Shown here one piece after another: positions 44,404 to 52,810 of a stretch of DNA of 64,000 nucleotides (position 1 is the stretch's first letter; each line of letters begins with the position of its first letter). The notes under the pieces are model-generated. The model saw nothing but the letters and a program-made list of their open reading frames with translations, ran no database searches and was not told the DNA's origin. Origin of the DNA: Aequorivita capsosiphonis DSM 23843 (GTDB lineage Bacteria > Bacteroidota > Bacteroidia > Flavobacteriales > Flavobacteriaceae); assembly GCF_000429125.1 (NCBI RefSeq), contig NZ_KE386850.1:207940-271939 (forward strand), read 5' to 3'. Position numbers and translations under genes: made by a program.

Positions 44404-45178
44404 CTTGAATCTGTTTTACAAAGTTGTTTGAATAATTTCTTCGCTGTACTAAAAATTGAAAATATACATTTCGAATTGCTTCGGAATCCATTTGAGAACC
44501 TTCCCACTCCAACCAATCGATAGGGATGAGGTTAGTTATTTCCTTCAGTTTGTCATTGGTGAGAAGTGAAATCATTTCGGCATTTATTTCTTCAACTAAA
44601 GAAGCTTGTGGTAATAAAACGTGATCTTTTATGTATGGAAATGGACTAATGGCAGCTTTCTCCCAATTATCCCACGAATGGTGAAAATAGAAGGTGGCGC
44701 CGTGATCTATCAACCACAGTTCTTTATGCCAAATAAGCATATTGGTGTTTTTTACGGAGCGGTCTATATTTGTAGTAAACGCATCCAACCATACGATTTT
44801 TGAAGCCAGCCTTTCATCTACTTGAGTAACAACGGGATCAAAAGTAAGGGCTCCGGAAAGAAAATGAAGCGCTAAGTTAAGGCCTTGGCTTCCTTTTAAA
44901 AGATCTTGAATTTCCTCGTCTCCTTCACTTCGGCCAAAGGCTTTATCTAGGTTGGCGAAAACCAGCTCAGGGATCTTTAGTTTTAAAGTTCGAGCTATTT
45001 CGCCGCCCAATAATTCTGCAATTAGAGCTTTTACACCGTGGCCGGCTCCGCGAAATTTTAAAACATATTTAAAATCGTCGTCCGCTTCGGCCAAAGCAGG
45101 CAAGGAACCACCTTCCCGAAGTGGGGTGATGTAACGCGTAACATTAACAGTACGAAGTTCTATTTTATTGGTCGTCAT
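44381..45178 (-). CDS. HipA-like kinase (HipA_2 type)
   Basis: A 265-residue protein with a HipA/CtkA-like kinase core but without the HipA N1 domain: nucleotide-binding Lys41 in 'YVLKFRGAGHG', helix 'ALIAELLGGEIAR' (Glu55), catalytic loop 'VWLDAFTTNIDRSVKNTNML' (Asp132, Asn137, Asp139, Asn144 and Asn146) and metal-binding Asp158 in 'LWLIDHGATF'. The phosphorylation target is unknown. No HipB-type antitoxin is adjacent; the DUF3037 gene overlaps its 3' end instead. It may be a two-component module, with toxin or housekeeping role undetermined. Confidence 0.85.
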   Translation of the reverse strand: MTTNKIELRTVNVTRYITPLREGGSLPALAEADDDFKYVLKFRGAGHGVKALIAELLGGEIARTLKLKIPELVFANLDKAFGRSEGDEEIQDLLKGSQGLNLALHFLSGALTFDPVVTQVDERLASKIVWLDAFTTNIDRSVKNTNMLIWHKELWLIDHGATFYFHHSWDNWEKAAISPFPYIKDHVLLPQASLVEEINAEMISLLTNDKLKEITNLIPIDWLEWEGSQMDSEAIRNVYFQFLVQRRNYSNNFVKQIQDARETLV

Positions 45179-45723
45179 TGCCCTTAAGCTATTTGCTTGT
45201 AAAATTAGGCTTATTTGTGAATATGCAAACCTATTTAAATACTTGTTTCAATTAATGAATCTTAGTCGTGTCCGAATAAGATATAAGACCTTCATTCGAG
45301 TTGGCCTGAGATCACGAACTATATCTAGCTTCGGTAATTGAACCTTCTCTTTATTAAAGCTCTTTTTTCTTTGCGAACCTCTGCGCCTCCGCGGTCAATT
45401 TTTACCGCAAAGCCGCAAAGAACGCAGAGTTTAAGAATTTTGAATTTAGTTAGATGATAGACTTGATTTATAAGAAGTTGATGATCAGGTTAAACTGAGT
45501 TAGCACACTTTTAATTTGATGTTTCAGAATACCCATTTTTCAAATTAAGTTTCCGATGAGTTATTTACTAATCTTGTAAGTGTCCTAAGTCCTACGTCCT
45601 ATCGTCCTACGTCATTTTTAGAAATTAATTGTATTTTCATCATCTCAGAAAGCCTTTGATGCTATTTTTAAAACCTTTTAATTCGTATTTTGCGTAAATG
45701 CGAAACTTTTAAACTTAGACTTA
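45179..45723. other. Intergenic region with several dispersed repeats
   Basis: No gene is seen. It holds TGAGATCACGAACTATATCT (45309-45328), related to 43811-43830. An inverted-repeat block at 45369-45429 follows (CTTTGCG, CTCTGCG, GCGGT with ACCGC, CAAAG, CGCAGAG). A GTCCTACGTC tract lies at 45588-45615. The start of the next gene is a TTG. Confidence 0.6.
45369..45429. repeat. CTTTGCG/CGCAGAG inverted-repeat element
   Basis: GCGGT (45391-45395) pairs with ACCGC (45404-45408). The outer CTCTGCG (from about 45379) pairs with CGCAGAG (45423-45429), and CTTTGCG (45369-45375) pairs with the CGCAAAG preceding it. This is a composite palindromic block without coding potential. Confidence 0.6.
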
Positions 45724-47199
45724 TTGGATATTACAATTGAAAACATTTTGCTTGTAGGTTCTCTCCTACTTTTTATAAGTATTATAGCGGGTAAAACTTC
45801 CTATAAATTCGGCGTTCCCACCTTAGTCCTTTTCTTAGGAATTGGGATGTTGGCAGGTGAAGATGGGATAGGTATTAGTTTTAACGATCCGCAAATTGCA
45901 CAACTAATTGGAATAATTTCCTTAAACTTTATTCTATTTTCCGGTGGACTTGATACCGATTGGAAAGCGGTAAGACCTATTATGAAGGAAGGTTTTGCGC
46001 TTTCAACATTAGGGGTATTATTGACAGCAGTCGGCTTGGGAACTTTCGTCTATTTCGTTACCGACTTTACAATTTATGAAAGCTTGCTTTTGGGAAGCAT
46101 CGTTTCCTCGACAGATGCGGCTGCGGTATTTTCCATTTTACGCTCCAAAAACCTTGCGCTCCGTGCCAATTTGCGGCCAACCTTAGAAATGGAAAGTGGT
46201 AGTAACGACCCGATGGCGTATGTACTTACCATTGCATTTCTCGGCTTGGTAATAAATCAGGACAAAGGGATTGCATCTATGATTCCGTTGTTTTTTCAGC
46301 AAATGATTGTGGGAACAATCGCTGGATTCGGTTTTGGAAAACTCAGCAAGGTTATCATCAATAGAATAAAACTGGATTTTGAAGGACTCTATCCAGTACT
46401 TGTAATTGCATTGATGTTTATCACTTTTTCCGTTACAGATTTTGTGGGAGGAAACGGCTTCCTAGCCATATATATCTGTGCAGTCTTTTTGGGGAATCAA
46501 TACCTAATTCACAAGAAAACAATCCTTAAAATGTATGATGGTCTAGCGTGGCTGATGCAGATTGTTCTTTTCCTTACTTTGGGACTTTTAGTATTTCCAT
46601 CGCATATTGTTCCTGTGATTGGCATTGGATTAATAATATCCTTGTTCTTAATCTTTGTGGCTCGTCCTCTTGCTGTTTTTATAAGTTTAATTCCGTTTAA
46701 AATGAAAATGCGCAGACGTGTATATATTTCTTGGGTGGGATTAAGAGGTGCTGTTCCAATTGTGTTTGCAACTTATCCATTATTGGCAGGAATAGATAAG
46801 GCTGGGATGATTTTTAATATCGTATTTTTCATTTCTCTTACCTCTATTTTAATCCAGGGAACCACACTTTCCATTGTGGCAAAATGGTTGAAAGTGAGTA
46901 TTCCCAGCGAGGAGAAAATATTATCACCTTCAGAAAAATTTATGGAGGAACACCCTAAGACCGAGATGCGTGAAATAGGAATTGCCTCAGGCAGTAAAGT
47001 GGTTGGAAAACAAATTGTCGATATTGAATTTCCTCGAACTGCGATTATTGCAATGATACGTAGAGATGACAAGTATATTACGCCAAATGGAAGTACGGTT
47101 ATTAATGCCGACGATGTTTTGATCGTCCTATCTGAAAATGAGAAAGGAATTAAAAAGGTGTTCAAAGCGCTTAAAATTAGAGAATTCTCAGCTGCGTAA
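45724..47199 (+). CDS. Potassium/proton antiporter (CPA1, NhaP2/CvrA-like)
   Basis: A 491-residue inner-membrane protein starting with TTG at 45724. Twelve or so membrane helices (residues about 5-390) include the CPA motif 'SSTDAAAVFSILRSKNL' with its transport Asp and 'LEMESGSNDPMAYVLTIAF'. The C-terminal 100 residues ('SGSKVVGKQIVDIEFPRTAI', 'YITPNGSTVINADDVLIVLS') form a TrkA-C/RCK_C domain, which typically senses nucleotide or pH. The predicted role is K+ or Na+ efflux against protons for pH and salt balance. Confidence 0.93.
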   Translation: MDITIENILLVGSLLLFISIIAGKTSYKFGVPTLVLFLGIGMLAGEDGIGISFNDPQIAQLIGIISLNFILFSGGLDTDWKAVRPIMKEGFALSTLGVLLTAVGLGTFVYFVTDFTIYESLLLGSIVSSTDAAAVFSILRSKNLALRANLRPTLEMESGSNDPMAYVLTIAFLGLVINQDKGIASMIPLFFQQMIVGTIAGFGFGKLSKVIINRIKLDFEGLYPVLVIALMFITFSVTDFVGGNGFLAIYICAVFLGNQYLIHKKTILKMYDGLAWLMQIVLFLTLGLLVFPSHIVPVIGIGLIISLFLIFVARPLAVFISLIPFKMKMRRRVYISWVGLRGAVPIVFATYPLLAGIDKAGMIFNIVFFISLTSILIQGTTLSIVAKWLKVSIPSEEKILSPSEKFMEEHPKTEMREIGIASGSKVVGKQIVDIEFPRTAIIAMIRRDDKYITPNGSTVINADDVLIVLSENEKGIKKVFKALKIREFSAA

Positions 47200-47328
47200 A
47201 AAAAAGAATATCCAGTGGTAGTATTATCAGGCAGTAAGAGATTCTGAATTTTTAATTTATTGCTAGATATTGAGATTTTTATTTAAATTTAATGATTGAA
47301 GGTCTAACTCTCGTTTATTTAGATGATT

Positions 47329-48567
47329 ATGAAAAATCCTATCTACCTACTCCTGTTTACATCATTATTCTCATTGAATACTTTTTCCCAAGAAATTTCC
47401 ATCGGAAAAAGAGATAAGCTGCATTCCGAAATTCTTCAAGAAGACCGGGAGTTTTCAGTCTATTTTCCGCCTTCCTATAACACTACTGTAAAGGAGAAAT
47501 ATCCAGTATTATATATTTTGGACGGGGATTATAACTTTCAGTATGTAGCTGGTTTGTTGGAATTGCAAGGCGCCATAAGTGAAATTATTCCCGAAATGAT
47601 TTTAGTGGCAATTTCAGGAAAAGGAACCAACGAGTACCGTAAAAATTGCAAACCACAGGTTAAAGGCGTCGCCGATAGCGGTAATGCCGAAGAAATGGCA
47701 AGGTTTATTGAAAAGGAATTGATTCCGTATGTCAATAAAAACTACAAAACTGCAGATTATAAAATTTTGGGTGGACACTCTGTTGGCGGGATATTCGTTA
47801 TTAATACCGCGATAAATCACCCTGATCTTTTCAATAATTATATAGCCATCAGCCCGGCGCTGTATTGGGGGAAGAATGCAATAGAAACCATAATGAAAAA
47901 TACTTGGGGGAAAACCGAAACCACCACCGCAAACTTATTTATTTCACTTGCGAATGAAAAGGGAATGGATGTGGACAAGTTTCTTAAAAAGGTGCCGAAA
48001 AGCATTATGGAGAAGAATATTCATTATAAAGAGTTTCCAGGTGAAATTCACAATTCCGTAGGCCTCCCAACCTATAAATGGGCGTTGACAGATATTTTTA
48101 GCACTTGGCACGTCAAGCAAGGCTATTTTGATTCTGCCGAAGCTTTAAAAAAACATTATGCCGAAGTGCAAAAACAATACGGCAGTGTTTTTAATATTCC
48201 TTTAGGTGTTCTTGGGTACACGAATTATACAATTCAGAAAAATGATAAGGAGCGTGAAAAAATTCAAACTGCACTTAAGGAAATTAACCCAAATGCCTTC
48301 GTTCTTTTTAATACATATCTGGCAGGAAAACTGGTTTCTGATAAAAAATATAAGGAAGCAGAAGAGTTGCTAAACGATGCTCTGGCTATAAATCCAAATA
48401 ATTTTGACAGTTACAATGTGCTTGCCAAGATAAAAATGGAGCAGGGGAATACTGCCGATGCCACTCTTAATATGGACAAAGCAATTGATTTAGCAAAAGC
48501 GCAATATGCAAGGCAATGGCAAATCAATGAATTGTTGGAAACTAAGGAAGTAGTCAGTGGTCAGTAG
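47329..48567 (+). CDS. Exported esterase (PF00756-type) with C-terminal TPR
   Basis: A 412-residue exported protein (signal peptide 'IYLLLFTSLFSLNTFSQ'); the ATG at 47323 is an alternative start. The hydrolase domain (about 25-270) has 'FSVYFPPSYN', 'YPVLYILDGDYNFQYVAGLL', the nucleophile elbow 'GGHSVGGIFV' and a His in 'FPGEIHNSVGLPTYKWAL'. It resembles siderophore (IroE/Fes-like) and feruloyl-type esterases. Residues about 300-412 contain TPR-like helices ('KYKEAEELLNDALAINPNNF', 'GNTADATLNMDKAIDLAKAQ'). Substrate unknown. Confidence 0.88.
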   Translation: MKNPIYLLLFTSLFSLNTFSQEISIGKRDKLHSEILQEDREFSVYFPPSYNTTVKEKYPVLYILDGDYNFQYVAGLLELQGAISEIIPEMILVAISGKGTNEYRKNCKPQVKGVADSGNAEEMARFIEKELIPYVNKNYKTADYKILGGHSVGGIFVINTAINHPDLFNNYIAISPALYWGKNAIETIMKNTWGKTETTTANLFISLANEKGMDVDKFLKKVPKSIMEKNIHYKEFPGEIHNSVGLPTYKWALTDIFSTWHVKQGYFDSAEALKKHYAEVQKQYGSVFNIPLGVLGYTNYTIQKNDKEREKIQTALKEINPNAFVLFNTYLAGKLVSDKKYKEAEELLNDALAINPNNFDSYNVLAKIKMEQGNTADATLNMDKAIDLAKAQYARQWQINELLETKEVVSGQ

Positions 48568-48700
48568 CAGTGAGCAGTTGGCAGTATGGGAAGCTCCAAG
48601 CTCACGGCTCACAACCCATAGCTTATTATTCCGCGGTGGCCGAGTGAATTTGAAGGAGCGATAGCGGATTCAAATTTGTATCGAGACCCCAAATCCCCGA
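48552..48700. repeat. CAGT word tract and inverted repeat
   Basis: 'AGTCAGTGGTCAGTAGCAG' overlaps the end of the esterase gene, followed by 'CAGTTGGCAG' and 'AGCTCCAAGCTCACGGCTC'. Further on lies GAATTTGAA...TTCAAATTT, an imperfect inverted repeat with a GGAGCGATAGCGGA loop. Confidence 0.5.
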
Positions 48701-48733
48701 TTCTTTTCGTTATTTTTGAAGAAAAGAATTTTA

Positions 48734-49495
48734 ATGAAAATAGTAGTTTCCCCTGCAAAAACGCTGGATTATAAATCCAAACTTCCTACAACTCGTGCTA
48801 CGCAACCGAAATTTTTAGAAGAAGCTGAATTAATAAACAACAAACTAGAGCGAAAAAGCAAAAAGGCCATTTCGGAACTGATGGACATCAGCGATAAATT
48901 GGCCGAGCTAAACTATCAGCGCTACAAAGATTTTAACACGCCGTTTACAAAGGACAACGCACGTCCGGCGGTTTACGCCTTTGCGGGCGATGTTTATACT
49001 GGATTGGATGCCTACACAATTCCTTCGGAAAAGTTGGATCTCTTGCAGGATTCACTGCGCATATTATCAGGAATGTTTGGCATGCTTCGTCCATTAGATT
49101 TGATGCAGCCTTATCGCTTGGAAATGGGCACCAAGCTTCACGTCGATAGAAAAAAAGATTTATATGCTTTTTGGAAAAAATCGCTTACTGAAACTCTAAA
49201 TGAAGAGTTAGAAGATGATGAGCTTTTTATAAACCTTGCGAGTGTAGAATACTTTAAAGCAATTGATGAAAAGAACCTAAAAGTTCCCGTAATCGCCCCA
49301 GTTTTTAAAGATTTTAAAAATGGTAAACTCAAGATCATTTCGTTTTACGCGAAAAAAGCACGTGGAAGTATGACGCGTTTCGCCATAGATAACAACGTGA
49401 AAACATTAGACGATTTAAAAGCCTTTGATATTGACGGCTATGGTTATAGCGAAGAATATACTGAAAAGGAAAATGAGCCTGTTTTTATAAGGTAG
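48734..49495 (+). CDS. yaaA: YaaA (DUF328) peroxide stress protein
   Basis: A 253-residue soluble protein; the ATG at 48734 gives the conserved N-terminus '[18 protein letters not shown]'. Further family motifs are '[14 protein letters not shown]', '[19 protein letters not shown]', '[20 protein letters not shown]', 'EMGTKL', '[13 protein letters not shown]' and '[12 protein letters not shown]'. E. coli YaaA lowers free iron and protects DNA during peroxide stress. Length is normal. Confidence 0.94.
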   Translation: MKIVVSPAKTLDYKSKLPTTRATQPKFLEEAELINNKLERKSKKAISELMDISDKLAELNYQRYKDFNTPFTKDNARPAVYAFAGDVYTGLDAYTIPSEKLDLLQDSLRILSGMFGMLRPLDLMQPYRLEMGTKLHVDRKKDLYAFWKKSLTETLNEELEDDELFINLASVEYFKAIDEKNLKVPVIAPVFKDFKNGKLKIISFYAKKARGSMTRFAIDNNVKTLDDLKAFDIDGYGYSEEYTEKENEPVFIR

Positions 49496-49539
49496 TTGAA
49501 ATGAAGATGAAGACGATTGTAATAAGATAATAAGATTAT

Positions 49540-49576
49540 TTAACCTGAAACTTGAAACCTGCAACCTGCAACCCTA
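49540..49576. repeat. CTTGAAACCTG word repeat
   Basis: 'CCTGAAACTTGAAACCTG' is followed by 'CAACCTGCAACC'. It immediately precedes the UDG-like gene and would code for its first residues if an upstream TTG were used. Confidence 0.65.
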
Positions 49577-49578
49577 AT

Positions 49579-50238
49579 TTGTTCCATCACATCCACCCAT
49601 ATCCGCCTTATATTCCTGAAACCGCTAGAAAGCTAATTGTTGGAACTTTGCCACCGCCGCGTTTTACAACTGGGGAATTAAAAATTGACGATGTAGATTT
49701 TTGCTATGGAAGTCGTGATGGGCAGCTTTGGAAGATCTTGGACAAAATCTTTAGATTAGATTTAAAATTTGAAACCACTGCTGAAGCTATTGCACAGCGC
49801 GAACATTTTCTTAAAAGTAGAGGGATTGGGGTTTGCGATATGGTTGCTTCGGCCAAGCGCCAAAAAGTGGATGCTTCGGATATTGGAATGCGGGATGTGG
49901 AACTGCGGGATTTGGTTGCCATACTTCAGCAAAACCCTAAAATTGATACCTTACTTTTTACCGGAGGCAATAGCAAAAATGGCCCGGAATATTTCTTCCG
50001 AAGAAACCTTAAAGAATATAATCTTTCTCTGAAATTGATTTCTAATACAGTGCCTCGTATCCATCAATTTCAACTCCCTACTAACGAAAGAATAATAAGG
50101 ACCGTTTCTTTAATTGCTCCCTCTGGAGCAGCAAATAGAGCAGTTGGCAGTCTCAAGGCTTATAAAAAGATGAAAGCCGAATTCCCAGAAAAAACGACCA
50201 TAGATTTCCGAGTAGAGCAATACAAGCCCTTTTTTTGA
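49579..50238 (+). CDS. Uracil-DNA glycosylase superfamily protein
   Basis: A UDG-fold protein of 219 residues if the TTG at 49579 is used. The TTG at 49552 adds nine residues made of an intergenic repeat and is doubtful. Motifs are 'LIVGTLPPPRFTTGELKIDD' (motif A region, with a long Pro stretch), 'FCYGSRDGQLWKILDKIF', 'GIGVCDMVASAKRQKVDASD' and 'DTLLFTGGNSKNGPEYFF'. It probably recognises damaged or mismatched bases, but the motif-B equivalent is not clear. It belongs to the TDG/Mug-like or DNA-deoxyinosine glycosylase-type branch by appearance only. Confidence 0.8.
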   Translation: MFHHIHPYPPYIPETARKLIVGTLPPPRFTTGELKIDDVDFCYGSRDGQLWKILDKIFRLDLKFETTAEAIAQREHFLKSRGIGVCDMVASAKRQKVDASDIGMRDVELRDLVAILQQNPKIDTLLFTGGNSKNGPEYFFRRNLKEYNLSLKLISNTVPRIHQFQLPTNERIIRTVSLIAPSGAANRAVGSLKAYKKMKAEFPEKTTIDFRVEQYKPFF

Positions 50239-50378
50239 GATCATCCTAGGCTCCAGTTTTTCTATTCATTTTGATATGTAAACCACTACATATTCTACGA
50301 TATAGCTTAGATAACGGATCTAGAATTTTGTTAGGTCGTTTTTGTATCTTTACATTTCCATTAAAAAATCAACAAAAA

Positions 50379-52505
50379 ATGAAAAGAGTAATTCCCATTG
50401 TTACCATGGCCCTTCTTCTGGTTGCCTGTAATAATTCAAAAGAAAAAGAAGATCAGAACAAAAGTGAACAAGAAATGAGCAACACTGAAAACCCGTTACT
50501 TTCGGAAAGTACATTGCCTTATGGTGCGCCTGATTTTTCAAAAATCAAGGATGACAACTTCAAGCCAGCAATGCTTGAAGGAATGGAACAACAAAAGAAG
50601 GCGATTGAGGGAATCGTTAATAACGAAGAGGAACCTACTTTTGATAATACGGTTCTTGCACTTGAAAAAAGTGGAGAGCTTTTGAACAGATCTGCCCAAA
50701 TATTTTATGGGCTTACAGGATCTAATACAAATGAAAAGCTACAAGCCATTGAAGAAGAAATGGCACCTAAATTCGCGGCTCAAAATGATGAGATCTATTT
50801 AAATGAAAAATTATTTCAACGTTTTAAAACACTTTACGATCAAAAGGATTCGCTTGACTTAGATCCAGAATCTTTAAAATTGCTGGAGAATTATTACGAA
50901 GACTTTGAAATAGCGGGAGCTAATCTTTCTGCCGATGACAAAACCAAATTGAAAGATTACAATTCAAGATTGGCTACGCTTACCACCAAATTTGGAAAAA
51001 CCTTATTGGATGCAAACAATGCCGGTGCTGTAACTTTTACCGACAAAGAGGAACTGGCTGGCGTTGATGCAGATTACTTAAAATCAATTGAAAATAAAGA
51101 TGGTGACGGTTGGACTGTTCCTTTGCTAAACACTACGCAGCAGCCGTTGTTGCAGTCTATGGACAACAGAGATAGTAGGGAGAAGCTTTTTAATGCAGCT
51201 TGGATGCGTGCGGATGGTGGGGCGAACGACACCAGAGGACTAATTAAGGACTTAGTTGAATTGCGTGCACAGAAAGCCAAACTTTTAGGCTTTGATAATT
51301 ATGCTGAATGGAGCCTTCAGAAAACAATGGCAAAAACTCCTGAAACAGTAAACAAATTTTTTGCAGGACTTATTGCAGCCGCCACTGCTAAAGCACAAGT
51401 AGAATCTGACGAGATTCAGAAAATGATTAAGTCTAAAGGCGAAGATTTCACTTTAGAACCTTGGGACTGGAACTATTATGCCGAAATGGTTAGAAAAGCA
51501 AAATACGACCTCGATGAGGATCAAATAAAGCCTTATTTTGAATTGAATAATGTATTGGAAAACGGTGTTTTCTTCGCAGCAACTAAATTATACGGGATTA
51601 CCTTTAAAGAAAGAACAGACCTTCCAACCTATCAGGAAGATGTAAAGGTTTATGAATTGTTTGAGGAGAATGGAGATCAGCTCGGACTTTTCTACGCAGA
51701 CTATTTTGCGCGTCCATCCAAAAGAGGAGGCGCGTGGATGTCTAATTTTGTAACACAATCTAAACTGTACAATAAAAAAGCAGTAATCTATAATGTTTGT
51801 AATTTTCCAAAACCTTCTGGTAACGAACCTGCGTTATTGACCTATGACGAAGTAGAAACCATGTTCCACGAATTTGGCCATGCGCTTCACGGATTTTTCG
51901 CAAACCAGCAATACCCTTCTCTTTCCGGTACTGCAGTGGCACGTGATTTTGTGGAATTCCCTTCACAGTTCAACGAAAACTGGGCGTTATACCCAGAGGT
52001 GTTGAAAAACTATGCAGTTCATTATAAAACAGGTGAAAAAATTCCTCAGGAATTAATTGATAAAATTAAGAAGTCGGGAACTTTCAACCAGGGTTATAGT
52101 CTTACTGAAAATTTAGCCGCTTCCAATTTAGATATGCAATGGCATACTATCTCAGCAGATAAGAAAATAGACGATGTTGATGCTTTTGAAAAAGAAGCCT
52201 TGCATAAAACAAAACTTGATGTGGTGCATGCAGTACCACCAAGATATCGCTCCACATACTTTGCCCACATTTTTGCGGGTGGTTATGCTGCGGGATACTA
52301 TTCTTACTCTTGGACAGAAATGCTCGATCACGATGCCTACAATTGGTTCGAAACCCACGGCGGACTTACCCGTGAAAACGGACAGCGTTTCCGTGATATG
52401 GTGCTTTCCAAAGGAAATACCCTAAATCTTGAGAAAATGTATAAAGACTGGCGTGGTAGCGATCCAAAAATCGGACCAATGCTGAAGGCTAGAGGCTTGA
52501 AATAG
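50379..52505 (+). CDS. M3-family metallopeptidase (Dcp-like) lipoprotein
   Basis: The start at 50379 gives a lipoprotein leader 'VTMALLLVACNN'; an upstream in-frame start would add 36 unlikely residues. The 708-residue protein has the zincin motif H497-E-F-G-H501 ('MFHEFGHALHGFF') and the third ligand in a downstream Glu ('EFPSQFNENW'). Also present are 'LEPWDWNYYAEMVRKAKYDL' and the substrate-hinge region 'HIFAGGYAAGYYSYSW'. Peptidyl-dipeptidases of this group cleave C-terminal dipeptides. A periplasm-facing lipoprotein form fits the peptide-utilisation theme of the window. TATCTTTA at 50345-50352 is a likely -7 element. Confidence 0.92.
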   Translation: MKRVIPIVTMALLLVACNNSKEKEDQNKSEQEMSNTENPLLSESTLPYGAPDFSKIKDDNFKPAMLEGMEQQKKAIEGIVNNEEEPTFDNTVLALEKSGELLNRSAQIFYGLTGSNTNEKLQAIEEEMAPKFAAQNDEIYLNEKLFQRFKTLYDQKDSLDLDPESLKLLENYYEDFEIAGANLSADDKTKLKDYNSRLATLTTKFGKTLLDANNAGAVTFTDKEELAGVDADYLKSIENKDGDGWTVPLLNTTQQPLLQSMDNRDSREKLFNAAWMRADGGANDTRGLIKDLVELRAQKAKLLGFDNYAEWSLQKTMAKTPETVNKFFAGLIAAATAKAQVESDEIQKMIKSKGEDFTLEPWDWNYYAEMVRKAKYDLDEDQIKPYFELNNVLENGVFFAATKLYGITFKERTDLPTYQEDVKVYELFEENGDQLGLFYADYFARPSKRGGAWMSNFVTQSKLYNKKAVIYNVCNFPKPSGNEPALLTYDEVETMFHEFGHALHGFFANQQYPSLSGTAVARDFVEFPSQFNENWALYPEVLKNYAVHYKTGEKIPQELIDKIKKSGTFNQGYSLTENLAASNLDMQWHTISADKKIDDVDAFEKEALHKTKLDVVHAVPPRYRSTYFAHIFAGGYAAGYYSYSWTEMLDHDAYNWFETHGGLTRENGQRFRDMVLSKGNTLNLEKMYKDWRGSDPKIGPMLKARGLK

Positions 52506-52563
52506 AGATTAAAAAATTTGGCCACGAATACACGAATGTTTGTGTAAATGTGAGATATAATGC

Positions 52564-52597
52564 AAAAGCCCCAACGAAAGTTGAGGGCTTTTTTTGA
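52564..52597 (+). terminator. Terminator of the M3 peptidase gene (first copy)
   Basis: AAAGCCC-CAAC, a GAAA loop, GTTG-A-GGGCTTT and a T-run give an intrinsic terminator about 60 bp after the stop codon. A second copy of the same hairpin lies at 52723-52758. Confidence 0.85.
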
Positions 52598-52722
52598 TAA
52601 TATTATTCGTGCATTAGTGGCAAACCCGCCAAAACTCAAGGTCGAGACTTGAAGTAGAAATATAGTGATTAATATAACCACGAATTCACGAATGTATTTG
52701 TGTAACTGTGTAGTCATAATGC

Positions 52723-52760
52723 AAAAGCCCCCAACGAAAGTTGAGGGCTTTTTTTTAAAT
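52723..52760. terminator. Second copy of the terminator hairpin
   Basis: The arms AAAGCCCCCAAC and GTTGAGGGCTTT with T-run repeat the first copy. Because of the A-run on the left it could also terminate the convergent DPP11 transcript. Confidence 0.75.
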
Positions 52761-52810
52761 AACATTCGTGCACCAACCTACGGCAGGCAGGTTCGTGGCA
52801 ACCTACACCA

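Larger units (their letters stand above)
52506..52810. repeat. Two tandem terminator-bearing modules between convergent genes
   Basis: No gene is seen. Copy 1 spans 52522-52622 and copy 2 spans 52678-52800. Each opens with CCACGAAT-n-CACGAATG, carries AAAGCCC(C)CAAC-GAAA-GTTGAGGGCTTT (arms at about 52564-52595 and 52723-52758) and closes with ATTCGTG...GTGGC. Copy 2 has a further CGGCAGGCAG insertion near its end. Confidence 0.75.

Noticed and set aside
50271-50378. Upstream start for the M3 peptidase
   Set aside because: The 36 extra residues do not resemble a leader, and the lipoprotein signal starts at 50379 with a plausible promoter just upstream.
52510-52800. Insertion sequence between M3 peptidase and DPP11
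   Set aside because: The inverted repeats enclose only a terminator hairpin and no transposase frame, so it is listed as a repeat module.
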